Below are positions 44,999-53,812 of a stretch of DNA of 64,000 nucleotides, piece after piece (the stretch's first letter is position 1; each line of letters opens with the position of its first letter). The position numbers and the translations under genes are program-made. Source of the DNA: Chitinophaga sp. H8 (GTDB lineage Bacteria; Bacteroidota; Bacteroidia; Chitinophagales; Chitinophagaceae); NCBI RefSeq assembly GCF_040567655.1, contig NZ_JBEXAC010000004.1, forward strand, positions 124,001 through 188,000, given 5' to 3'. The notes beneath the pieces were generated by a model, which saw only the letters and a program-made list of their open reading frames with translations, was not told the DNA's origin and made no database searches.

Positions 44999-46156
44999 AT
45001 GAAGTACATACGCCCTATATTTTTGTTGTTGCTGGTATTCCATATTTCCGGCAAGCCGGACAATACCGGACATAAACTGCAGGCTGTTCTGTGGCCCATG
45101 TCTCCCCCCGGAGCTATCGCACAGGTAGATGATGCTGTATATCATTTTATGCAGCAGTATAAGGTACCTGGTATGTCTGTAGCCATTACCCGCAATGGGA
45201 AACTGGTATATGCCAAAAGCTACGGGAAGGCAGATATTGAAAACAACGTGCCGGTATCCAATGCGAGCTTATTCCGCATTGCCAGTGTATCAAAACCAAT
45301 CACTGCTACGGCCATACTAAAGCTGGCAGAAGCTAAAAAGCTGAACTTAGACGACAAGGTATTTGGTGAAGGCGCCTTATTGGGTAACAAATATGGCAAG
45401 CAGCCTTATTCTGCAGGCATCCGGCAGATCACCGTCCGGCATTTACTGCAGCACACGGCAGGCGGATGGCCCAACAATGGTGCTGATCCTATGTTCAGCC
45501 AACCTGAGCTGAATGCAGCTGCACTGATTTCCTGGACACTGGACCATGTACCGCTGGATACAATTCCCGGAACGAGGTATGCGTACTCCAATTTTGGTTA
45601 TTGTATTTTGGGCAGGGTGATTGAGCAGGTATCAGGGCAACCTTATGCACAATATGTAAAGACAGCAATCTTGCAGCCTTCCGGCGGAAGTACCATGCAG
45701 ATTGGCGGTAATACGCTGGCAGAAAGAAAGCCCCTGGAAGTAAAATATTACGGACAGCTTGGGCAGGATCCTTATTGCTGTGATGTAACGCGGATGGATG
45801 CGCATGGTGGATGGATCGCTTCCGCCACAGATCTGGCCAGGTGGCTGGTAAGCATTGATGGTTTTGATTCCAAACCCGATATCCTTAGCAAAGCCAGTAT
45901 TGCTGCGATGACGACTCCTTCTGCTGCCAACCCCAACTATGCACTGGGATGGCTGGTCAATGCCTATCACAACTGGTGGCATTCCGGTTCCCTGCCAGGA
46001 ACAGCCAGTGAGGTGATCCGGGCATCTAATGGTTTTAATTGGGTAATGCTGTGTAATACCCGTACAGATAAGGGCTTCTTTAATGACCTCGATGCCCTGA
46101 TCTGGAAAGCGGTAAGTGATAAACAAACCCCCTGGCCGGCAGAAGACCTGTTCTAA
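44999..46156 (+). CDS. Beta-lactamase-fold serine hydrolase, second copy
   Basis: The 385-residue secreted serine hydrolase has Ser96-Val-Ser-Lys99 in IASVSKPITATAIL, Tyr196-Ser-Asn198 in RYAYSNFGYCILG and HSGSLPGTAS as the third motif. A short hydrophobic start (3-18) is a signal peptide. It differs clearly from the first copy, having an insertion around WPNNGADPMFSQPE that resembles penicillin-binding-protein-like esterases, so the pair is not a recent duplication. The end lies 7 nt before the convergent membrane gene at 46164. Confidence 0.88.
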   Translation: MKYIRPIFLLLLVFHISGKPDNTGHKLQAVLWPMSPPGAIAQVDDAVYHFMQQYKVPGMSVAITRNGKLVYAKSYGKADIENNVPVSNASLFRIASVSKPITATAILKLAEAKKLNLDDKVFGEGALLGNKYGKQPYSAGIRQITVRHLLQHTAGGWPNNGADPMFSQPELNAAALISWTLDHVPLDTIPGTRYAYSNFGYCILGRVIEQVSGQPYAQYVKTAILQPSGGSTMQIGGNTLAERKPLEVKYYGQLGQDPYCCDVTRMDAHGGWIASATDLARWLVSIDGFDSKPDILSKASIAAMTTPSAANPNYALGWLVNAYHNWWHSGSLPGTASEVIRASNGFNWVMLCNTRTDKGFFNDLDALIWKAVSDKQTPWPAEDLF

Positions 46157-46163
46157 AAAAGTA

Positions 46164-46592
46164 TCACACCCGCACAATCATATACAACAGCCATAGTACA
46201 GCAGTGCCTGCAACGGTAGGCCAGTTCAGCTGGTACACCAGGGGCTGCGCCGGTGAGGACAGCCGCCATCCGGCATCCCTTTTTAAGTTTACCCTGTTTA
46301 ATACCAGGTATAACAATGATCCCAGGCAAAGCACCATCAGACCGGTACGGAGATAGGTAGCTGCAGTAACAGAGAGCCCCAGGCCAGTGCCCAGCGCTAT
46401 ATAAGCAGCAAAACAGATGGGGCATTTAGGTAAAAGTGCCAGGATGGCCCCGGGAAGGACCCACCTGGCAGCCTGCATCAATTTCCGTAAGAAAGTAGGG
46501 CGGGCAGTATGGCCTGCTATTGTAGTCTGTGAATTATTCATTTTACTGCCGGAGGGTGATACACCTGTTCTGCAGCAGTGGCAGCTGCTCAT
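46164..46592 (-). CDS. Small membrane protein with KCPxC motif
   Basis: The 142-residue protein has an N-terminal Cys-rich start (MSSCHCCRTG) and about three membrane helices. A conserved-looking LLPKCPICFAAYIALGTGLG near residue 53 resembles MerC/MauE-like heavy metal or redox membrane proteins. Its ATG overlaps the DUF899 stop by 4 nt (ATGA), which fixes the start and implies coupled translation. With the thioredoxin-like DUF899 partner it may form a membrane redox or metal handling pair; this is inference. I do not know a named family. Confidence 0.65.
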   Translation of the reverse strand: MSSCHCCRTGVSPSGSKMNNSQTTIAGHTARPTFLRKLMQAARWVLPGAILALLPKCPICFAAYIALGTGLGLSVTAATYLRTGLMVLCLGSLLYLVLNRVNLKRDAGWRLSSPAQPLVYQLNWPTVAGTAVLWLLYMIVRV

Positions 46593-47455
46593 GATTGTTT
46601 CCCCTCCCCTTCGCTACAGCAGGTACGCGGCTTTTTGCCGGCCCGGTATCGTCCGGTAGTATCTACAAAACCATCGTCGTCATATTTGTCGTGATGCCTT
46701 ACCCAGTCGGTCAGGTTTTTACTGGGCCCATTTTCATTACGACCTTTGGGGGTGTAATCCAGGTAATTGTAGGTACCTATCAGCACCTCATCTGCATTGC
46801 CATAAGAAGAATAAGTATGGAAGATATTTCCAGCCTCATCCTTATAGAATACATTATGGCCCGACATTTCCTCGCATTGCAGCTCTTTATAATCGCGGAG
46901 GCCATAGTTATAAAATACTTTGCCCGAAGCGATCTCTTCCTGACGGAAGGATACGTGATAGTCGTAGTTAAAGTCATTGTTATAGGCCGACACCCATCTG
47001 AACTGCCATCCCATCCGTTTTTTAAACGCATCCAGTTCAGGAAAGGGAGCACGGGATACTACAACCAGGGAAACATCATGATGTTCCAGGTGTACCAGTG
47101 CCCCGTCAATATGATCGGAGGTAAACGAGCAGCCCACACATCCCTCTTTCCATCCCGGACCAAACATAAAATGCTGGATGATCAACTGGCTGCGGCCCTC
47201 AAAGAGATCTGCAAGAGATACTTTGCCATCGGGTCCTTCAAAAACGTATGATTTATCCACTATTTCCCAGGGCATATCCATCCGTTGCTGGTTTACCTCA
47301 TTACGCAGGCGGGTGAGGGTCCTTTCTTTTATGAGCAGTTTTAAACGGGCATCCATCCATTCATCCGGTGATACAATCCAGGAGGGGCGGCGGTTGTCAT
47401 CCATTTCCCTGTAGGAAGCTTCCCCTCTAAAACCAGTTGATTCATTGGGATTCAT
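46589..47455 (-). CDS. DUF899 thioredoxin-like protein
   Basis: The 288-residue cytoplasmic protein is of DUF899, a thioredoxin-like family. It has LADLFEGRSQLIIQHFMFGP and WKEGCVGCSFTSDHIDGAL (the Cys-x2-Cys in the usual active-site place, near 106-109). DVSLVVVSRAPFPELDAFKK and GWQFRWVSAYNNDFNYDYHV follow. The C-terminal TTGRYRAGKKPRTCCSEGEG adds a Cys pair. The biochemical role is unknown; redox function is suggested by fold. It is divergent from the GlxA-type regulator at 47593 and is translationally coupled to the small membrane protein. Confidence 0.88.
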   Translation of the reverse strand: MNPNESTGFRGEASYREMDDNRRPSWIVSPDEWMDARLKLLIKERTLTRLRNEVNQQRMDMPWEIVDKSYVFEGPDGKVSLADLFEGRSQLIIQHFMFGPGWKEGCVGCSFTSDHIDGALVHLEHHDVSLVVVSRAPFPELDAFKKRMGWQFRWVSAYNNDFNYDYHVSFRQEEIASGKVFYNYGLRDYKELQCEEMSGHNVFYKDEAGNIFHTYSSYGNADEVLIGTYNYLDYTPKGRNENGPSKNLTDWVRHHDKYDDDGFVDTTGRYRAGKKPRTCCSEGEGKQS

Positions 47456-47592
47456 GATTTGCGGGTTTTAATGTCTTACAAATCTCGACAAGAAAAACAG
47501 GAAGAAAGGTGTGTGGTTGTGCCGAAATTGGGGGGTTTTTGTGACAGGATAATTAGCTATATTCGTGATACAACCATAATACTCCAAAAACC

Positions 47593-48570
47593 ATGATGCA
47601 GATAGCCTTACTTGTTTATGAAGAAGTGATCCAGTCTTCTGTTTCCAGTGTAATAGACATTTTGATGGGATCCAACCAGTTTTTAGAACGGATGGGTAAA
47701 CCACCCATGTTTAATGTAGAGCTGGTGAGTGAAAAGCTCCGGAACATTCAACTATATGCCCCTGCGCAGCTGCTATGTCACAAAACCATCAGTGAGGTGG
47801 TAGAGGCAGATCTGATCATTGCCCCTGCGTTTCATGGAAGAGCTGAGATGGTATTGGAGAAAAACCATGTGCTGGTAGACTGGATCCGGAAAATGCACCG
47901 GACAGGCACAGAAGTGGCCAGCTTATGTTTTGGCAGCTATTTCCTGGCAGAGGCCGGGCTACTGGATGGCAAACCCTGTACCTCACATTGGTCAGTGATA
48001 GATGATATGAAACAACGCTATCCTGAAGCCGAAGTACTGGCAGATATGGTTATTACAGAGAAAGAGGGTATCTATACCAGCGGAGGGGCTTTTTCCTCGC
48101 TCAATCTCATCCTGTATCTGATTGAAAAGTTCAGCGGCCGGGAAACCGCCATCTGGGCCAGCAAAATGTTTTCTATTGATCTGGACCGGGTAAGCCAGGC
48201 GCACTTTGCTATATTTCAGGGGCAGCGCCAGCATGAAGACGAAGAGATTTTAAAGGCACAAACCTATATAGAACAGCATTATCACCTGCCCATCTCCATA
48301 GAGCAGATTGCCGAGCAGGCCAATATGAGCAAACGTAATTTTATACGCAGGTTTAAAACAGCCACCTGTAATACACCATTGGAATACCTGCAGCGGGTAA
48401 AGATAGAATCGGCCAAGAAAGCGCTGGAAAAGAACACCCAGAATATCAGCTCCCTGATGTATAATGTAGGATACAACGACATAAAGACCTTCCGCAATGT
48501 ATTCAAACGGGTAACCGGGCTTACCCCCCAGGATTACCGCCGGAAATACTGCCGTATGGAAGCCGTATAA
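47593..48570 (+). CDS. GlxA-family transcriptional regulator (DJ-1/PfpI plus AraC HTH)
   Basis: The 325-residue regulator combines an N-terminal DJ-1/PfpI amidase-like domain (about 3-170) with a C-terminal AraC-type HTH (about 220-322). In the first domain EVASLCFGSYFLAEAGLLDG has the Cys of the nucleophile elbow, which in this class usually serves ligand sensing. The HTH shows IEQIAEQANMSKRNFIRRFK and YNDIKTFRNVFKRVTGLTPQ. Placed divergently from DUF899 and its partner with a 137-nt gap, it is the likely regulator of that pair. Confidence 0.92.
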   Translation: MMQIALLVYEEVIQSSVSSVIDILMGSNQFLERMGKPPMFNVELVSEKLRNIQLYAPAQLLCHKTISEVVEADLIIAPAFHGRAEMVLEKNHVLVDWIRKMHRTGTEVASLCFGSYFLAEAGLLDGKPCTSHWSVIDDMKQRYPEAEVLADMVITEKEGIYTSGGAFSSLNLILYLIEKFSGRETAIWASKMFSIDLDRVSQAHFAIFQGQRQHEDEEILKAQTYIEQHYHLPISIEQIAEQANMSKRNFIRRFKTATCNTPLEYLQRVKIESAKKALEKNTQNISSLMYNVGYNDIKTFRNVFKRVTGLTPQDYRRKYCRMEAV

Positions 48571-48658
48571 CACCCTTTCAGTTGCCGTGTGCGTACCTGC
48601 GTAGGCAACAGTGATCATTTCTATATTATAACTATGATTTAGTCCTTTGCAATCAAAA

Positions 48659-48688
48659 TTGCTATGTGTGGGAGAACCCCTAATTTTG
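48659..48688 (+). promoter_or_regulatory. Consensus promoter of yitT
   Basis: TTG (48659-48661), a 19-nt spacer and TAATTTTG (48681-48688) fit the Bacteroidota promoter. The start would lie about 50 nt upstream of the yitT ATG. Confidence 0.75.
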
Positions 48689-48745
48689 CAGCACTATCTG
48701 CTTACCTGCAACGCACATACACCATTATAACTATAGATCTGACAA

Positions 48746-49576
48746 ATGAAAGAGCATGTAAAGAATGTACTGCTGATTATCGTAGGAGCCCTGATTTTTG
48801 CTGTAGGCATTAATTATCTCGCCATCCCCAATAAGCTGTCTGAAGGCGGTGTGATAGGGATTACCATTGTTACTTATTATTACCTGGGATGGTCGCCGGG
48901 TATTACCAACCTGGTGATCAATGCCATCCTGATAGCCGCCGGATATAAATTACTGGACAAACGCAGCACCTTTTATACCCTGCTGGGCATATTATTTTGT
49001 TCGCTGTTTCTGTACCTGACGGAAAACCAGCTGGCACCGGTTACCAGTAATCCTCTCCTCGCCGCGGTATTTGCCGGGTTGCTGGTGGGGATAGGTATAG
49101 GGTTGGTATTTCTGTCCGGCGGCACTACCGGAGGTTCTGCCATTGTGGCCAGGATGTGCCAGAAGTATTTTGGCTGGAGTCTGGGTAATGCCATGCTGAT
49201 CTTTGACGTGGTGGTTATCGCAGGGTCTGCTTTCGTTATCGGGCTGGAAAAAACGATGTACACCTTCATTGCCGTATATATTGGCGCCAGGGTGATAGAC
49301 TATATCGTAGATGGCCTCAATACCAAAAGAGCCATTACTATTATCTCTGAAAATACGGAAGCCATTTCTACCAAGATCACTCATGAAATGCAGCGGGGCG
49401 CCACCATCCTTCATGGCCATGGCGCTTATACCAAATCCAGGAAAGATGTGCTCTATGTGATCATAGGCAAGCAGGAGCTGATGACATTAAAGGCCCTTGT
49501 TCAGGAGGCAGATCCGGAAGCATTTGTAGTGATCCATGAAGTACATGAAGTATTGGGAAGGGGGTTTTCCAAGTAG
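48746..49576 (+). CDS. YitT family membrane protein
   Basis: The 276-residue inner-membrane protein has five to six helices in its first two thirds and a C-terminal DUF2179 domain. The start KNVLLIIVGALIFAVGINYL, then GLVFLSGGTTGGSAIVARMC and a C-terminal ATILHGHGAYTKSRKDVLYV are all typical of the family, whose function is unknown. The soluble C-terminal domain, about 215-276, probably binds a small ligand. It is monocistronic, with its own consensus promoter, and has no close terminator; the next hairpin is 210 nt away. Confidence 0.9.
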   Translation: MKEHVKNVLLIIVGALIFAVGINYLAIPNKLSEGGVIGITIVTYYYLGWSPGITNLVINAILIAAGYKLLDKRSTFYTLLGILFCSLFLYLTENQLAPVTSNPLLAAVFAGLLVGIGIGLVFLSGGTTGGSAIVARMCQKYFGWSLGNAMLIFDVVVIAGSAFVIGLEKTMYTFIAVYIGARVIDYIVDGLNTKRAITIISENTEAISTKITHEMQRGATILHGHGAYTKSRKDVLYVIIGKQELMTLKALVQEADPEAFVVIHEVHEVLGRGFSK

Positions 49577-49614
49577 GTGGTTTTCCGCCACTGCTAACGG
49601 TTGGCAGCCGGAAA

Positions 49615-49630
49615 TACCTATTTCTAGGTA
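49615..49630. promoter_or_regulatory. NarL/LuxR-type inverted repeat
   Basis: TACCTAT-TT-CTAGGTA fits the NarL 7-2-7 arrangement (TACYYMT-N2-AKRRGTA) at 13 of 14 positions. The wider palindrome AATACCTA-TTTC-TAGGTATT is perfect. It may be the site of an unlinked response regulator. Confidence 0.5.
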
Positions 49631-49693
49631 TTGTACCGGTAGCATGATTCAGCTACTTTTACACAGCCTCTCTGATAACCACTTACCGGTAAA

Positions 49694-49744
49694 ATGAAGA
49701 CCAAAACGATCACGATACTTTACGACACGGATATTGCAGTTTAA
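49694..49744 (+). CDS. Possible 16-residue micro-protein
   Basis: The frame reads MKTKTITILYDTDIAV and stops with TAA at 49742-49744. It lies 64 nt after the NarL-like repeat and 41 nt before a terminator. There is no family or clear ribosome site, so its coding status is uncertain; it could equally be part of a small RNA. Confidence 0.3.
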   Translation: MKTKTITILYDTDIAV

Positions 49745-49785
49745 CTTTTTATAGCCTGTAAACACACATTTCCAGGCGATAACCC

Positions 49786-49821
49786 CAGGGGCTGTTCTGT
49801 ACGAACGGCCCCTGTTATTTT
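49786..49821 (+). terminator. Intrinsic terminator of the short unit
   Basis: A 12-bp stem, CAGGGGCTGTTC with GAACGGCCCCTG (one wobble), has a 5-nt loop and is followed by TTATTTT. Confidence 0.85.
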
Positions 49822-49933
49822 AAAAGTGACAGAAAAGATTTGGATTTAGCCAACCGGCACCTTATATTTAAGACCTTATTCAATCGATTTTCATTCCTTA
49901 CCATCTTATCAATCAAAATTTAACTTCGGGTAA

Positions 49934-51058
49934 ATGAAACAGCCATCACAGCGTTTTTTGCCATTGGATATCTTCCGTGGCATGACTGTATGCTTCATGA
50001 TCATTGTAAACACACCCGGTGGTCCTGAGTCCTATGGTATCCTTAACCATGCTCACTGGCATGGATGTACTCCTACTGACCTCGTATTTCCTTCCTTTCT
50101 GTTTGCCGTGGGTAATGCCATGAGCTTCAGTATGAAGAAATATGAGTTATTGGGTAATGCTGCCGTATTGAGCAAAATATTCAAACGCACCTTTATCATC
50201 TTTTTACTGGGCTTTCTGATGTATTGGCTTCCCTTTGTGCGCCCTGCAGCAGACGGAGGACTGGAAATGATCCCTATCAGTGAAACACGTATACTGGGTG
50301 TATTACAACGTATTGCTCTCTGTTACTGTATGGCTTCCCTGATCATTCATTATTTTTCCAAAAAATGGGTATGGACCATTTCTGCGATATTCCTTTTCGG
50401 CTATTGGGCTATTCTCTGGTATTGTGGCACGCCAGGTGATCAGTATGGCATTCATGGTAATGCCGGTATGGCGCTCGACAAATTTGTGATGGGGGATGCT
50501 CATTTATACAAAGGAGAAGGTTTTCCTTTTGATCCTGAAGGTATCCTGAGTACTTTTCCGGCGGTAGTAAATGTCGTAGCAGGTTATTATGCGGGGCTGT
50601 TTGTACAGCAGCAGGGAAAAACCACTGCAGGATTAACCCGTTTGATAGTAGCCGGTGCTATATTAATCGTATTGGCACTACTCTGGAATACAGCCTTCCC
50701 TATTAATAAAAAGCTGTGGACCAGCTCCTATGTGCTGTACACCGTAGGGATAGACTTGCTGCTGCTCAGTCTGCTGATTTATATTATCGATATTAAAAGT
50801 ATTACGGGATGGACGGGCTTCTTCCATGTTTTTGGTAAAAATCCGTTGTTCCTTTACCTGCTGTCGGAGGTATTGTTTATTGTCCTCGTCACGATACCTG
50901 TGCAGGGTATGAATGCACTGGAATGGATCAATGCCCGTATTTTTCAACCGGCAGCCCCGGGCAAACTGGGTTCGCTGCTCTTTGCGGTTACCTATATGCT
51001 GGTATGCTGGAGTGTAGGAAAAATACTGGATAAAAAACGGATTTACATTCGTGTATAA
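49934..51058 (+). CDS. Heparan-glucosaminide N-acetyltransferase-like (DUF5009) protein
   Basis: The 374-residue integral membrane protein has about ten helices. It starts RFLPLDIFRGMTVCFMIIVN, the family hallmark (LDxFRGxT), followed by HAHWHGCTPTDLVFPSFLFA, where the His residues resemble the acetyl-accepting His of HGSNAT. FDPEGILSTFPAVVNVVAGY is another family motif. Members in Bacteroidota, sometimes called NagX, acetylate amino sugars across the membrane, and often accompany chitin or GlcNAc genes, though none is adjacent here. A strong terminator follows directly. Confidence 0.88.
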   Translation: MKQPSQRFLPLDIFRGMTVCFMIIVNTPGGPESYGILNHAHWHGCTPTDLVFPSFLFAVGNAMSFSMKKYELLGNAAVLSKIFKRTFIIFLLGFLMYWLPFVRPAADGGLEMIPISETRILGVLQRIALCYCMASLIIHYFSKKWVWTISAIFLFGYWAILWYCGTPGDQYGIHGNAGMALDKFVMGDAHLYKGEGFPFDPEGILSTFPAVVNVVAGYYAGLFVQQQGKTTAGLTRLIVAGAILIVLALLWNTAFPINKKLWTSSYVLYTVGIDLLLLSLLIYIIDIKSITGWTGFFHVFGKNPLFLYLLSEVLFIVLVTIPVQGMNALEWINARIFQPAAPGKLGSLLFAVTYMLVCWSVGKILDKKRIYIRV

Positions 51059-51073
51059 CGCCTGAAATAATTT

Positions 51074-51111
51074 AAAAAACGGCTGTTCCCTGATAGGAGC
51101 AGCCGTTTTTT
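51074..51111 (+). terminator. Intrinsic terminator
   Basis: A near-perfect stem of AAAAAACGGCTGTTCC and GGAGCAGCCGTTTTTT lies 15 nt past the acyltransferase stop. Confidence 0.9.
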
Positions 51112-51149
51112 ATGCGCGCAGGTAGCAGTGAATGAATTAATTTAGCAGT

Positions 51150-51935
51150 ATGGAACTCTCATTAAAAGGCAAAACAGCACTGGTATGCGGCAGCACCCAA
51201 GGCATAGGGCTGGCCACGGCGATAGAGCTGGCACAGGCAGGTGCTACCTGCATCTTACTGGCACGGAATGAAGTGCGGTTAAAGGAAGCGATCTCCCAGC
51301 TGGATGTCAATAGCGGGCAGGAGCATGGTTTTATCGTGGCCGACTTTAAGGACCCTTTATCTGTGCAGGCAGCAATAACGCCGCTCACTACGGCGGGGCC
51401 TATTCATATCCTGATAAACAATACCGGCGGCCCGGAGGCAGGGCCTATTGAAGCGGCACAGGCAGCTGCCTTTACCGCTGCCTTTGAGCAACACCTGATA
51501 TGTAATCATTTACTTGCCCAAGCCGTTATTCCGGGCATGAAAGCCGCCGGATATGGCCGGATCATCAATATTATTTCCACCTCTGTAAAGGCACCCATTA
51601 AAAACCTGGGCGTCTCCAATACGGCCAGGTGGGCTGTAGCAGCATGGTCAAAAACACTGGCCGGAGAGCTGGCACCATTTGGTATTACGGTAAATAATGT
51701 ACTGCCAGGTTCTACAATTACCGGCCGGTTAAAAGCTGTTATTACTGCCGGTGCAAAAGCGAGAAACGTTCCGGAAGCAACGGTGGAACAGGAATGGCTG
51801 AATGAAATTCCGATGAAGCGGTTTGGAGAAGCCAGCGAAATTGCTGCACTTGCTGCCTTCCTCGCCTCCCCTGCTGCCAGTTATATTACCGGCACCAGCA
51901 TTCCCGTAGATGGTGGTAAAACACCGGTAGTTTAA
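51150..51935 (+). CDS. SDR-family protein lacking catalytic Tyr and Lys
   Basis: The 261-residue SDR-fold protein has the Rossmann motif GSTQGIG (14-20), NNTGG (about 90-94) and a complete C-terminus with ITGTSIPVDGG. The catalytic region reads GVSNTARWAVAAWSKTLAGE. Aligned to standard SDRs, the active Tyr is Ser156 and the Lys is Arg160. Related proteins are known that resemble beta-ketoacyl reductases but deviate in the tetrad. It therefore may bind a nucleotide without ordinary oxidoreductase activity. The gene is alone between two terminators or ends, and faces the TPM gene convergently. Confidence 0.85.
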   Translation: MELSLKGKTALVCGSTQGIGLATAIELAQAGATCILLARNEVRLKEAISQLDVNSGQEHGFIVADFKDPLSVQAAITPLTTAGPIHILINNTGGPEAGPIEAAQAAAFTAAFEQHLICNHLLAQAVIPGMKAAGYGRIINIISTSVKAPIKNLGVSNTARWAVAAWSKTLAGELAPFGITVNNVLPGSTITGRLKAVITAGAKARNVPEATVEQEWLNEIPMKRFGEASEIAALAAFLASPAASYITGTSIPVDGGKTPVV

Positions 51936-52015
51936 GCACCAAATACAGGTTGCAGTCAGGGGAAATATAACCATAGAGAAAACCACCCCGCAGTTATTGC
52001 CGGCAGCAGTTATTA

Positions 52016-53803
52016 TTACCAGCTGCTGCTGGCACCACCTCCACCGGAAGAACCACCACCCCAGCTGGAAGAACTGGAAGATGAGCTGGAAGAACTTCCC
52101 CCGCTGGAGGACTTACTTTCTTTGGGGATGGTGTATTCATACTTGTCGTTATGTGAACAAAACCCGCAAACATAATATAGGTGGCCATATCCCTCCGAGC
52201 TGGTAGTAGCTCTACGCACCACCTGATCTTTAATCATCTGATAAGTTTTATGCGCACATTTCGGGCAGGAAGCTACCTGGGAAAGTATATTCGGATAATC
52301 CAGGATCAGTTCACCATCGCAGGCGGCACACTCCCACACATCATAATCTACTGACATCAGGTCTTCTTCCACTACCTGGTATTTCTGTAAAAATTTATTG
52401 TCTGTTGCTTCATCCATCAGCACCATAGGCTTATGGCAGGACGGGCAATCAAAAGGTCCGGAACGCAGCCTGACCATCTGGCGTTTAACCGCTTTCATAT
52501 ATGGTAGCAGGAAGGGCAAAGGGAATGCATAGCAGGCTTTGTCCAGGTAACGGTGTGCCAGATTAAGCGTCTGGTACCGGGTATGCTCATCGGCACCTGC
52601 CAATAGCGGGCGGATGCGTAAACGTATGATCAGCACGGCCACATGTACAAATAGCGTTAATGCCAGGTAATAACAGATGATCACGGTTACAAAGTTGACC
52701 CACCAATAAGTATAACGGTATATCAATGTAAAGATCCCGAAAGCCATGCCATTCACCAGCAACACACCCCAGGCGCCCAATGGTAAAAATTCGTTGGGCA
52801 GATCTCTCATGCTCACCGGCGTATCAGGATCTGAAGCGCTATGCCGTTTCCTGGCTTTCCGGCCAAAGGCTACTGTCATAAAAGCACTGGAGAGGATAAA
52901 CCCAAACACAAAAGCAACAAATGTTCCTATACCAGGCGCACTCCTGGTGCGGGATACATGGCTCCCCCTTTCTTCCTCCTGCGGGTAGTTATCTGCAAAG
53001 GATTGCGGTGCAACCGGACCGGGAGGGTCTATACCGATAGGCTCATCTGATAATGCCCCCGGGCGATCACTTATTATACCCGGTTCAACAGGCGCAGGAT
53101 CACTGGCTGGCAGGGAAGGTGCAGGTATAGGTGACGGCGGGGCGGGTACTGGTTCAACAACTGGTGGCGCTGGCTTTCCCGGTGTCATGAGAGAGGGGTC
53201 ATTTACCGCTACCGGCCCATCCATAGGGCCAGCACCCAGTACGTAATTGCCGGTATGCAACAATGCGATCACCGACTCCACCCCTTGCATAAAAGCAGCA
53301 TCCACCTCTCCATTCCGGATATGTGGGATCATGTATTCCTGCTGGATACGGAAACAGAGTATGTCCGGCATATCACCTTCCAGCCCATAGCCAGTTTCAA
53401 ATACCAGTTTGCGCTGGTCTTCCACCATGAGGATCAGCAAGCCGTTGTTCTTCTCCTTATCTCCAATTTTCCAGTAATTAAATAGTTCATGGGCAAAATC
53501 GCGGGGATCATGCTCGGCAATAGTACGCAACAGTACAACGGCCACCTGCGCTCTCCCCTCCTGGTCCAGGCTGGATAAAGAGGCGTTGATGTTCGCTACA
53601 GCTGATGCAGATAATAAGTTATCAGGATTGCTGATATAGCCCCCATCCATTTGCTTGGGATCTGGCACATCTTTTACGGAAAAGGCTTTTTTATCTCCCT
53701 GGCAGGCAGTGCCGGCAAATATCAGACAAAGGAATAATAGCAACGGTAAGCCATACCGGCTATAACGGTTATCAAACGATGGTAGCAGTAATGGTAGGTG
53801 CAT
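52016..53803 (-). CDS. TPM-domain membrane protein with zinc ribbons
   Basis: The 595-residue protein starts with a signal/lipoprotein-like segment (about 18-34) and a TPM domain (about 45-185) with YISNPDNLLSASAVANINAS, FNYWKIGDKEKNNGLLILMV and VFETGYGLEGDMPD. A Pro-rich linker follows (about 195-265), then two to three membrane helices (about 290-385). The cytoplasmic part has four Cys-x2-Cys pairs (CPSC, CAAC, CPKC, CGFC), forming two zinc ribbons. The protein ends in a Ser/Gly/Trp low-complexity tail as in YgcG-type proteins. In plants TPM domains act in photosystem II repair, but the bacterial role is unknown. It is followed after 9 nt upstream by a lipoprotein gene, likely the same operon. 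Confidence 0.82.
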   Translation of the reverse strand: MHLPLLLPSFDNRYSRYGLPLLLFLCLIFAGTACQGDKKAFSVKDVPDPKQMDGGYISNPDNLLSASAVANINASLSSLDQEGRAQVAVVLLRTIAEHDPRDFAHELFNYWKIGDKEKNNGLLILMVEDQRKLVFETGYGLEGDMPDILCFRIQQEYMIPHIRNGEVDAAFMQGVESVIALLHTGNYVLGAGPMDGPVAVNDPSLMTPGKPAPPVVEPVPAPPSPIPAPSLPASDPAPVEPGIISDRPGALSDEPIGIDPPGPVAPQSFADNYPQEEERGSHVSRTRSAPGIGTFVAFVFGFILSSAFMTVAFGRKARKRHSASDPDTPVSMRDLPNEFLPLGAWGVLLVNGMAFGIFTLIYRYTYWWVNFVTVIICYYLALTLFVHVAVLIIRLRIRPLLAGADEHTRYQTLNLAHRYLDKACYAFPLPFLLPYMKAVKRQMVRLRSGPFDCPSCHKPMVLMDEATDNKFLQKYQVVEEDLMSVDYDVWECAACDGELILDYPNILSQVASCPKCAHKTYQMIKDQVVRRATTSSEGYGHLYYVCGFCSHNDKYEYTIPKESKSSSGGSSSSSSSSSSSWGGGSSGGGGASSSW

Positions 53804-53812
53804 ATGTAAACA

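Larger units (their letters stand above)
49577..49933 (+). other. 357-nt intergenic unit with no standard gene
   Basis: Between yitT and the acyltransferase gene there is no long frame. It contains in order a NarL-like inverted repeat, a 16-codon frame and an intrinsic terminator, all listed separately. That is the layout of a short independent transcript. Confidence 0.5.

Noticed and set aside
43902-46156. Acquired beta-lactamase resistance genes
   Set aside because: SxxK and YxN motifs are shared with many esterases and peptidases; nothing shows lactamase activity or mobility.
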